A DNA stretch of 64,000 bases. It comes from Lachnospiraceae bacterium. Its GTDB lineage: Bacteria; Bacillota; Clostridia; Lachnospirales; Lachnospiraceae. The stretch is from assembly GCA_017614155.1 (NCBI GenBank), contig JAGACK010000036.1:1-64000 (forward strand), read 5' to 3'. Below the pieces are notes generated by a model. It was given only the letters and a program-made list of their open reading frames with translations, was not told the origin of the DNA and searched no databases. Shown here piece by piece: positions 42,034 through 49,528 of this stretch. Each line of letters opens with the position of its first letter. Positions within the stretch are counted from its first letter, which is position 1. The position numbers were made by a program, and so were the translations under genes.

Positions 42034-44810
42034 ATAATAAACGCCCGTCAGGAATCTCATGTTTCATCTCCGGTCTGATTGTGGCAGTGATATTTCTTGC
42101 TGTTCTTGCAGTCAAGGGGATATGGCCGTTCGGGGCAAATACCATAGATTATTATGACATGGGCCAGACCAATGCCCCTCTGTATTATCATATCTGGGAT
42201 TTCCTGCATGGCAGGGGATCGCTTTTTTATACCCCGTTTCTTGACGGAGGTCAGAATCTGTCGATGGCGGGAGCCATCCAGTGGAATATCTCGATCTTCA
42301 ACCTGTTCTATTACCTGATACCCAGGAGCCTGTGTTTCAAGTCTCTGTCCCTGTTTACTGGCCTGAGGCTTGTTTTTATGGCCGTGAATATGTGTATTTT
42401 TCTGGGAGACAGGGGGACGGTCCTTTTGTCTCCTTTTTCAGGGAGACAAAAGGACCGTCCCCCTGTCTCCTTCATAATAGCAATGAGTGTTGCCTACGGA
42501 CTTTGCGGTTATGTTCTGACTCACTATACCATCACGACATATCTGGATATGGCGGCACTGTTTCCTTTGCTGATGTTATCGCTTTTTGGCGTGCTTCAGA
42601 ACAGGGATGATATCTGCATAGGTAAAAGACCGGTCATCAAAAGGACAGCGATCTACGCGCTGTGTCTTGGTTATACAACGGCTCTCAGTTATTATCTGGG
42701 ATTTATGAACCTCATTTTCATACTGCTGGTCTCAGGGACATATATTTTTCTCATAGTTCCGAAAGAAGAAAGAAAAGCTGTATCTTCAAAGCTTGTCATA
42801 GGAACGGTGACAGGTCTGATGATCTCTGCGTTCATGCTTTTGCCAGCAGCACTTCAGATGACCACTTCGTCAAGGTTCAATTCAAACCTGCAGGGGTCTC
42901 CTCTCGGCACGATCAAAGATATCCTCTGGTCAATAGGCGCCGATATGTATTATATCAAGGGCTTTGCTGTTTTCGGATGTTTTCTGGCGATGGCATTCAT
43001 TATTACGGGACTTGTGAGATTCAGAAAGGAAAGAAGGATAAACCTGTTTCTTTGCCTTTTCTGTTTTTATCCGTGCGCGCTTATTATATTTGAATCCATC
43101 AATCTTTTGTGGCATATGGGTACTTATTATCACTATCCGATCAGATGCGGATATCTCATACCCTTTACGCTGCTGACTGCAGGAGCGTATTTTGCAGCAA
43201 GATATGAGGGAGACAAGGGAGACAGGGGGACGGTCCTTTTGTCTCCTGTTTCAACGAGCGAGCCGGGCGACATGGATGTAGCTATACCGACTGAAGCAGA
43301 GAAAAGGAGACAAAAGGACCGTCCCCCTGTCTCCCGTTCCCTGCTTCGTCTTATGACCGGATACATTATTTTCACGACACTGGCTGTGATCCTGGGTGTT
43401 GCGGTCCTTCGGATATATCTGGGACACGGAGTCTGGGAGATACATGATCTTTTCAGGGCTTATCTTGTTTTTGCTGCCGTAATGCTTCTCATATATCTTG
43501 CTTTTATTTTTTTCAAAAGACCGGATGGGGTGTTCATCTTTCTGGCTGTTGAGCTGTGTGTCGGAGCATATATCGGTTTTGGCATGCCGAACTTCACTGA
43601 TGTTTTTTCCTCCGATCCGGAGCAGTCGGGAGCATATGTGCAGACTTCATCTGCACTGCAGCAGGATATGAAGATCAGGGAAAGCGTGACGGACAGGATA
43701 AAAAATCCGGATACGATGCTGAATGCCAATTACGGGATGGTGATCAGGAGAGCTACTGTCGGAGGCTGGGCAAATACGGCAAGGAGGGATCAGCTTGAGG
43801 CGGCCATGGCCTTTGGCTACAACGCGCATTTCATGAGGATCCTGGACAGTGGCGGAACGCTCTTTTCGGATGCCCTGCTCCATGTGACACAGACGCTGAC
43901 CTGCAGGGATGACCTGTATACGGATGAGGCCTGGGAAAAAACGGCACAGGCTGACGGCTATACGCTTTTTGATAATAAATACATACTTCCGTTTATCATG
44001 CTCACGGATCCTTCCTTTAGCGGGGCATATGACGGTGATACGGATGCTCGGGAGATGACAGAAGAATACTACAGGGCTGTATATAAGGGCGCTGTGGGAA
44101 AAGAGGCCGGTTCTGATGAGTTTGCAGAGTGGCTCGATCTGAAAGACCTTCATATCGACGGGTCAAAGGCTTTATACCTTCATGGCGGAAAAGGCGAGGA
44201 GATAAAAGTCAACGGAAAGACCATACCGGTCCCCACCATAGGATATCCGGATAATAAGACATTTCCTGCAGGATTCAATTCAAACCTGCTGTATTTAGGG
44301 CTGTATGAAGATGAGGATGTAAAGATCGAAGGAATCAGCAAAGATGCAAAGGTGCTTTCGATCGATCTTAAGGCGCTCGAAGAATTATGTGCGCTTTGCA
44401 AAAAAGAGATACCGTCAGAGTATTCAGGATCGGCGTATAAGTTCACCTTCAGCGCAGACAGATCCGGACAGGCACTCATTCCCCTGACCTATGACAGAGG
44501 ATTCATGGCATATGTCAACGGAAGGAAAGTCCCGGTAAAGAACATAGACGATCTGTTTATGGGAATACCCGTTGAAAAGGGAGAAAACGCCATCCTGCTG
44601 CAGTTTGTTCCGAAAGGCTATAATATCGGCATCATCATCACCATCCTCGGTCTTATAGCTGCATTTATCGTTCTCCCGTTCTTTGATGAAAATCTCATCG
44701 GCACAGTCAGCAAATATCTGACTGCTGTCTGCTATGCACTTGCCCTGACGATCCTGTATATCATCCCCATCGCCGCCTTCGTCCTTCACCAGATCCTGAA
44801 ACGGATCTGA
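42030..44810 (+). CDS. YfhO-like large membrane protein with two palindromic inserts
   Basis: 926 residues, about 12 helices plus a large extracytoplasmic region (about 540-890) and a final pair of helices. It resembles the YfhO family: WPFGANTIDYYDMGQTNAPLYYH near the start and a C-terminal PLTYDRGFMAYVNGRKVPV segment (given in part), typical of YfhO's beta-rich domain. YfhO proteins are thought to be GT-C-type enzymes that glycosylate wall polymers or lipids. Two family-1 palindromes lie in inter-helix loops: residues 126-147 (exactly 22 codons, 42405-42470) and about 394-435 (43209-43334). The frame is unbroken through both. ATG 42030 overlaps the ugd stop. Confidence 0.82.
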   Translation: MNNKRPSGISCFISGLIVAVIFLAVLAVKGIWPFGANTIDYYDMGQTNAPLYYHIWDFLHGRGSLFYTPFLDGGQNLSMAGAIQWNISIFNLFYYLIPRSLCFKSLSLFTGLRLVFMAVNMCIFLGDRGTVLLSPFSGRQKDRPPVSFIIAMSVAYGLCGYVLTHYTITTYLDMAALFPLLMLSLFGVLQNRDDICIGKRPVIKRTAIYALCLGYTTALSYYLGFMNLIFILLVSGTYIFLIVPKEERKAVSSKLVIGTVTGLMISAFMLLPAALQMTTSSRFNSNLQGSPLGTIKDILWSIGADMYYIKGFAVFGCFLAMAFIITGLVRFRKERRINLFLCLFCFYPCALIIFESINLLWHMGTYYHYPIRCGYLIPFTLLTAGAYFAARYEGDKGDRGTVLLSPVSTSEPGDMDVAIPTEAEKRRQKDRPPVSRSLLRLMTGYIIFTTLAVILGVAVLRIYLGHGVWEIHDLFRAYLVFAAVMLLIYLAFIFFKRPDGVFIFLAVELCVGAYIGFGMPNFTDVFSSDPEQSGAYVQTSSALQQDMKIRESVTDRIKNPDTMLNANYGMVIRRATVGGWANTARRDQLEAAMAFGYNAHFMRILDSGGTLFSDALLHVTQTLTCRDDLYTDEAWEKTAQADGYTLFDNKYILPFIMLTDPSFSGAYDGDTDAREMTEEYYRAVYKGAVGKEAGSDEFAEWLDLKDLHIDGSKALYLHGGKGEEIKVNGKTIPVPTIGYPDNKTFPAGFNSNLLYLGLYEDEDVKIEGISKDAKVLSIDLKALEELCALCKKEIPSEYSGSAYKFTFSADRSGQALIPLTYDRGFMAYVNGRKVPVKNIDDLFMGIPVEKGENAILLQFVPKGYNIGIIITILGLIAAFIVLPFFDENLIGTVSKYLTAVCYALALTILYIIPIAAFVLHQILKRI
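42405..42470. repeat. Intragenic palindromic element, family 1 (minimal copy, 66 bp)
   Basis: A perfect 29-bp inverted repeat (42405-42433 and 42442-42470) around the 8-base centre TTTTTCAG. It is exactly 22 codons and begins on a codon boundary. It encodes GDRGTVLLSP on the left and RQKDRPPVS on the right. It lies between two predicted membrane helices of the YfhO-like protein. Confidence 0.95.
43209..43334. repeat. Intragenic palindromic element, family 1 (long-centre copy)
   Basis: Perfectly complementary 29-bp arms at 43218-43246 and 43306-43334 enclose 59 bases unrelated by eye to the other centres. A partial tandem arm (GGAGACAAG, 43209-43217) precedes the left arm. The codon phase of both arms is the same as in the copy at 42405-42470 of the same gene. 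Confidence 0.93.
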
Positions 44811-44820
44811 AGGGCGTGAC

Positions 44821-44849
44821 TTTAAATAAATCAGAATATATGGTATAAT
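44821..44849 (+). promoter_or_regulatory. Candidate promoter of the CDP-sugar module
   Basis: TATAAT (44844-44849) preceded by TGG, as in the operon promoter at 8764. The hexamer 17 bases upstream, TTTAAA (44821-44826), is a poor -35. A short ATATCT/AGATAT hairpin (44853-44858 with 44868-44873) follows. It lies in the 82-base gap between the YfhO-like gene and rfbG. Confidence 0.5.
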
Positions 44850-44892
44850 CTGATATCTATGTATACAAGATATTCGGAGACAGAATAAGCAT

Positions 44893-45960
44893 ATGGGATT
44901 AGAATTTTACAAAGGAAAAAAGGTCCTTATCACGGGACATACAGGCTTCAAGGGCACCTGGCTTGCAAAGATACTTCTGGATGCCGGAGCAAAGGTCAGC
45001 GGCCTGTCACTTGAAAGCGATACAGTACCATCTCTTTATGACCTGACAGGCATAGGTAAGAATATAGATGAGAGCATATTTGATATCAGGGATTACGGCG
45101 CGACCCTGAGTATAGTCAGATCCAGAAAGCCGGATATAGTCTTTCATCTGGCAGCACAGCCCATAGTACGGATTTCCTATGATGAACCGGTCAGGACATT
45201 TCAGACAAATGTCATGGGAACGGTGAATATCCTTGATGCCGTCAGAAGGACAGACAGTGTCAGGTCCGTTGTGAATGTGACAACAGACAAGGTATATCTG
45301 AACGAGGATAAAGATATCGCATTTACCGAGGATATGCCGCTTGACGGATATGATCCCTATTCCAACAGCAAATCATGCTCCGAGCTGGTCACACATTCCT
45401 ACAGCAAGTCTTTCTTTGGCGGCAGGCAGGTTTCAATATCGACTGCAAGGGCCGGAAATGTCATAGGCGGCGGAGATTTTTCAAAGGACAGGATCATACC
45501 CGACTGCGTGAGAGCCGCTCTGAACAGGGAGGAGATAATCGTAAGAAATCCTTCATCCATCAGGCCCTTTCAGCATGTTCTCGAGCCGCTGTTCGCATAT
45601 CTTCTCATAGCTGAAAAGCAGTTCGGGCACAAGGAACTCGAAGGAGCATACAATGTCGGGCCGGAGATATCGGACTGTATCAGCGCCGGAGAGATCACAA
45701 AACTGTTTGTGCAGAGCTGGGGGCAGGGACTTACCCGGATCGACAGATCCGACGGAGGTCCGCACGAAGCAAGCTTCCTTCGTCTTGACTGTACAAAGAT
45801 AAAGGAAACCCTCGGATGGAAGTGTGTATGGGATATTAAAAAGGCCGTTGAAGAAACCGTGAACTGGACAAAGGTCTATGCTGCCGGAGGAGATGTTGTC
45901 GCGGAAATGGAAAGAGAGATACAGGAATTCATAAGGGATCGCGGTGAAGAGGATGTTTGA
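44893..45960 (+). CDS. rfbG: CDP-glucose 4,6-dehydratase
   Basis: 355 residues. VLITGHTGFKGTWLA, with the HTGFKG form of the NAD-binding loop, is the hallmark of RfbG/DdhB rather than dTDP- or UDP-sugar dehydratases. HLAAQPIVRISYDEP, NVTTDKVY and DPYSNSKSCSELV (catalytic Tyr-x3-Lys) follow, then RAGNVIGGGDFSKDRIIPD. It makes CDP-4-keto-6-deoxy-D-glucose in the cytosol. It opens a module following its own promoter candidate. No glucose-1-phosphate cytidylyltransferase (RfbF) is in the window, so CDP-glucose supply must be encoded elsewhere. It overlaps rfbH by 17 bases. Confidence 0.94.
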   Translation: MGLEFYKGKKVLITGHTGFKGTWLAKILLDAGAKVSGLSLESDTVPSLYDLTGIGKNIDESIFDIRDYGATLSIVRSRKPDIVFHLAAQPIVRISYDEPVRTFQTNVMGTVNILDAVRRTDSVRSVVNVTTDKVYLNEDKDIAFTEDMPLDGYDPYSNSKSCSELVTHSYSKSFFGGRQVSISTARAGNVIGGGDFSKDRIIPDCVRAALNREEIIVRNPSSIRPFQHVLEPLFAYLLIAEKQFGHKELEGAYNVGPEISDCISAGEITKLFVQSWGQGLTRIDRSDGGPHEASFLRLDCTKIKETLGWKCVWDIKKAVEETVNWTKVYAAGGDVVAEMEREIQEFIRDRGEEDV

Positions 45961-47287
45961 AGGTAAGAATGAAAAAGAGGCAAGACAGGAAATACTGGAT
46001 CTGGTAGCCGAATACGCAAAAAAATATAAATGCGTGTCAAAGCCCTATAAAGAGGGCGACAGGATCCCCTACGCTGCAAGGGTATATGATGAGAAGGAAA
46101 TGGTAAACCTCGTAGACAGTTCTCTGGAATTCTGGCTGACTGCGGGAAGATATACCGATGAATTTGAAAAGAGATTTGCGGATTATCTGGGAGTGAGATT
46201 TGTATCGGTAGTAAACTCCGGATCATCGGCAAATCTTTGTGCGTTTATGGCGTTGACATCTCCGCTTCTGAAGGAACGCAGGATAAAAAGAGGAGATGAG
46301 GTCATTACCGTTGCTGCCGGATTTCCCACTACGGTGGCACCTATACTTCAGTACGGCGCAGTGCCGGTTTTTCTCGATGTTACTATCCCCGGCTACAACA
46401 TAGATACAGCCTTTCTTGAAGAAGCCTTAAGCGAAAAGACAAAGGCTGTTATGATCGCACATACGCTTGGAAATCCTTTTGACCTGAAAACGGTGAAAGA
46501 GTTCTGTGACCGTCACGGACTCTGGCTTGTGGAGGATAATTGCGATGCTTTGGGTTCTGAGATAACCATAGACGGAAAAACATATCTGACAGGAACCGTG
46601 GGCGATATCGGCACAAGCAGTTTTTATCCGCCGCATCATATGACGATGGGCGAAGGAGGAGCCGTTTATACAAACGATCCTTTGCTGCACAGGATAATCA
46701 GATCGATGAGAGACTGGGGAAGGGACTGCATGTGTCCTCCGGGCACGGATAATTTCTGCGGACATAGGTATGACGGGCAGTACGGAACTCTTCCAAAAGG
46801 ATATGACCACAAATATGTATACTCACATTTAGGCTACAACCTCAAGGCAACCGATATGCAGGCAGCTGTAGGCTGCGCCCAGCTTGAGAAATTTCCTTCC
46901 TTCGTAAAAAGAAGAAGAGAGAATTTCAAAATGCTCTATGAAGGATTAAAGGATGTTGAAGACAGGCTTATATTACCTGAAGCCACGAAGGATTCGGATC
47001 CGTCATGGTTCGGTTTCCTGATGACGGTAAGGGAAGGAATATCCAGGGAAAAGCTGGTGAGATCCATCGAGGACAGAGGAGTACAGACAAGGATGCTGTT
47101 TTCCGGCAATCTCATCTGTCATCCATGCTTTGATGAATACAGGGATAATAAAAACGCTTACAGAGTAGTGGGTGAACTGAAGAATACGGACATCATCATG
47201 AACAGATCATTCTGGATAGGTACCTATCCGGGAATGGATGAAGACAGGATCAGCTACATGATCAAAGCTATCAAAGAGGCATTATGA
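45944..47287 (+). CDS. rfbH: CDP-4-keto-6-deoxyglucose 3-dehydrase (RfbH/DdhC, E1)
   Basis: 447 residues from GTG 45944 (AGGG at 45934-45937); ATG 45953 is possible but directly abuts its purines. The PLP fold carries His-His (about residues 231-232) in SFYPPHHMTMGEGGAV where aminotransferases have Lys, the hallmark of this dehydrase. Cysteines in DWGRDCMCPPGTDNFCGHR match the [2Fe-2S] site. The enzyme removes the C3 hydroxyl with an electron-supplying reductase (RfbI/DdhD), which is not seen here. The product, a CDP-4-keto-3,6-dideoxyhexose, is the precursor of dideoxyhexoses and yersiniose-type branched sugars. Confidence 0.94.
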   Translation: MKRMFEGKNEKEARQEILDLVAEYAKKYKCVSKPYKEGDRIPYAARVYDEKEMVNLVDSSLEFWLTAGRYTDEFEKRFADYLGVRFVSVVNSGSSANLCAFMALTSPLLKERRIKRGDEVITVAAGFPTTVAPILQYGAVPVFLDVTIPGYNIDTAFLEEALSEKTKAVMIAHTLGNPFDLKTVKEFCDRHGLWLVEDNCDALGSEITIDGKTYLTGTVGDIGTSSFYPPHHMTMGEGGAVYTNDPLLHRIIRSMRDWGRDCMCPPGTDNFCGHRYDGQYGTLPKGYDHKYVYSHLGYNLKATDMQAAVGCAQLEKFPSFVKRRRENFKMLYEGLKDVEDRLILPEATKDSDPSWFGFLMTVREGISREKLVRSIEDRGVQTRMLFSGNLICHPCFDEYRDNKNAYRVVGELKNTDIIMNRSFWIGTYPGMDEDRISYMIKAIKEAL

Positions 47288-48894
47288 AGGATGTAAGTCT
47301 GCTCGACTGTACGCTGCGTGACGGCGGATTTGTAAATGACTGGAAATTCGGTCATGGCAATATCATAAATCTCCTTGAGAGATCGGTCTCAGCCGGTATT
47401 GATTACATAGAGATCGGCTTTATCGATTCATCGGTGGAGTTTAATAAAGACAGATCCATCACTCCCGATACGGACGGCATGGAAAAGATCTTTGGCGGAG
47501 TAGATAAAGGAGGATCAAAGCTCATAGCCATGATAGACTATGGCACGGTCCCTTTAGAAAGGATCTGTGATGCAAAGGATTCTCTTCTGGACGGCATCAG
47601 GGTGATGATCAAGAAAAAGACCAGAAAAGAAGCAGTTGAGTTCTGTCGCGCTTTGAAAGAAAAGGGCTATCTTGTTTTTGCACAGCCTGTATCCATCACG
47701 GGTTACAGCGATGACGAGATGAGAGAGCTTACAAAGGATATAAACGACTCGCATCTTTTTGCCATGTCCATAGTTGATACCTACGGACTGCTGGATCGTT
47801 CCGCTCTCCTTCATTATTTCAACATCATGAACGAAGGTCTTGATAAGGATATAAAGATCGGATATCATGCCCACAATAATTTCCAGCTTGCCTATTCAAA
47901 TTCAATATCCCTTATCGAAGAGACAGGAGATGACAGGCCTTTGCTGATAGACGGGTCTGCCTTCGGAATGGGAAAGAGCGCGGGCAACTGTCCTCTGGAG
48001 CTTCTTACGATGTATGCGAACGAGCATCTGGGAAAAAAGTATGACACGAACCAGATACTTGAGATGATAGATACCTGTATCAGGAACATCTATGCCGTCA
48101 GCCCGTGGGGGTATCAGATGCAGTATTATCTGTGCGCATCAAATGACTGCCATCCGAAATACAGCCAGTATCTGATGAAGAAAAAGACGCTTTCTGTAAG
48201 ATCCATAAACGAGATACTGGGCCAGATAGAGCCGAAAGAAAGACTTGCTTTCAATGAGGAGTATATAGAAGGACTGTATCTTGATTATCAGAAGAATGAT
48301 ATAAATGACAGCGCGGCAAGGCATGATCTGAGTGAAGAACTGTCAGGAAAAATGATACTGATCATCGGTCCCGGAAAGTCGGTCGTTTCAAAAAGAGAGA
48401 TAATAGATTCGTATATCAAGGATAAAGATCCTGTCATCATGACGATCAATACGAATTTTGACGGGATCAGATCCGATTACATCTTCATATCAAATTCAAA
48501 GAGATATATGCAGCTTTCTTCGTCGCTTGAAAGGCTTCGCAAAAACGGACTGAAGGTGATAGCCACATCAAATGTCACAAGCGCAAAGGGAAGCTTTGAC
48601 AGAGTGATAGATTACAGTTCGCTGATAGATGAGGAGTGTTCCATACCGGACAATTCCCTTCCGATGCTCCTCGGTCTTCTGTCGGATATCGGCGTGAAGA
48701 TGATAGCGCTCGCCGGCTTTGACGGATACTCAAGTGAGGCCAGAGTGAATTATTACAATGAAGACATGGAATATGATTTTGCGCATAACTATGCTCTGGA
48801 ACTGAATGAATACACGGCAAAGGTCATTCACTCCCTGGTAAAAAAGGGTACAGAGATAACCTTTGTTACGGAGTCAAAATATGAACAATATTAA
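47284..48894 (+). CDS. HMGL/DRE-TIM-type aldolase fused to an MptE-like C-terminal domain
   Basis: 536 residues. The first ~270 form a DRE-TIM metallolyase barrel: LLDCTLRDGGFVNDW, with the Arg-Asp pair, IEIGFIDSS, and the metal histidines in GYHAHNNFQLAYSNS. This matches the 4-hydroxy-2-oxovalerate aldolase/HMG-CoA lyase family. From about residue 350 a second domain begins MILIIGPGKSVVSKR, then VIMTINTNFDGIRSDYIFISNSKRY (in part), resembling MptE-like or DUF115-type domains. It overlaps rfbH by ATGA and the HAD gene by 14 bases. A role in making or adding a carbon branch to the CDP-sugar is inference; the reaction cannot be read directly. Confidence 0.75.
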   Translation: MKDVSLLDCTLRDGGFVNDWKFGHGNIINLLERSVSAGIDYIEIGFIDSSVEFNKDRSITPDTDGMEKIFGGVDKGGSKLIAMIDYGTVPLERICDAKDSLLDGIRVMIKKKTRKEAVEFCRALKEKGYLVFAQPVSITGYSDDEMRELTKDINDSHLFAMSIVDTYGLLDRSALLHYFNIMNEGLDKDIKIGYHAHNNFQLAYSNSISLIEETGDDRPLLIDGSAFGMGKSAGNCPLELLTMYANEHLGKKYDTNQILEMIDTCIRNIYAVSPWGYQMQYYLCASNDCHPKYSQYLMKKKTLSVRSINEILGQIEPKERLAFNEEYIEGLYLDYQKNDINDSAARHDLSEELSGKMILIIGPGKSVVSKREIIDSYIKDKDPVIMTINTNFDGIRSDYIFISNSKRYMQLSSSLERLRKNGLKVIATSNVTSAKGSFDRVIDYSSLIDEECSIPDNSLPMLLGLLSDIGVKMIALAGFDGYSSEARVNYYNEDMEYDFAHNYALELNEYTAKVIHSLVKKGTEITFVTESKYEQY

Positions 48895-49528
48895 GCTGAT
48901 CATTTTTGACCTGGATGGCACTCTGTTCAATACAAAACCCGGGATCATGAAAGCTATAATGAAAACGATGGATGAAAAGGGCCTTCAAAGACCATCTGAG
49001 GAGATCTGCGATACTTTTATAGGACCTCCGATAGAAGACAGCTTCGTCAGGGTATACGGGGTAAGCAGGGAGGAATCAAAGAATCTTTCGAACTGTTTTC
49101 GCGGCTACTACGGTGAAGATGATTATCTGTATCGGACGGAAGAGTATGAGGGCATGAGAGAAACTCTGGCCGAACTGAAGAAACGCGGCATGAAGCTTGC
49201 TCTTGCAACATACAAAAAAGAATGGATGGCCGTGAAGCTGTGCAGACACTTTGGATATGATGAGTTTCTTGACTGCATGCACGGGAGCGATCCGGAGGGA
49301 AAACGCACCAAGGCAGGGATCATAAACATGTGCATGGAGGAATGCGGCTGTACAAATGAGGAGACGGTTATGGTGGGTGACACGGATTTTGATGCCGTAG
49401 GCGCGTCGAAAGCCGGTACATCCTTTATCGGTGTGACCTATGGCTGCGGCTTTACGGCAAAAGAAGATGTAGAGGCTTATGAGGGCGCTGTGGCGATAGA
49501 CTTTCCAAAGGAGCTGCTTGAGCTATGA
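48881..49528 (+). CDS. HAD-family phosphatase (Gph-like)
   Basis: 215 residues from ATG 48881, 7 bases after GGAG (48870-48873); an upstream in-frame ATG at 48863 lies inside the preceding gene. Motif I is FDLDGTLF, motif II region is LALATYKK, motif III Lys is near KRTKAG, and motif IV is MVGDTDFDAVGA. This is the phosphoglycolate-phosphatase/beta-phosphoglucomutase-like subfamily. It overlaps its neighbours at both ends, so it probably acts on an intermediate of the same CDP-sugar module. Confidence 0.85.
   Translation: MNNIKLIIFDLDGTLFNTKPGIMKAIMKTMDEKGLQRPSEEICDTFIGPPIEDSFVRVYGVSREESKNLSNCFRGYYGEDDYLYRTEEYEGMRETLAELKKRGMKLALATYKKEWMAVKLCRHFGYDEFLDCMHGSDPEGKRTKAGIINMCMEECGCTNEETVMVGDTDFDAVGASKAGTSFIGVTYGCGFTAKEDVEAYEGAVAIDFPKELLEL

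Noticed and set aside
45944-47287. Loss of the catalytic PLP lysine in the aminotransferase-like protein
   Set aside because: The His-His replacement and the Cys cluster are the normal features of RfbH/E1 dehydrases, so it is not a defect.
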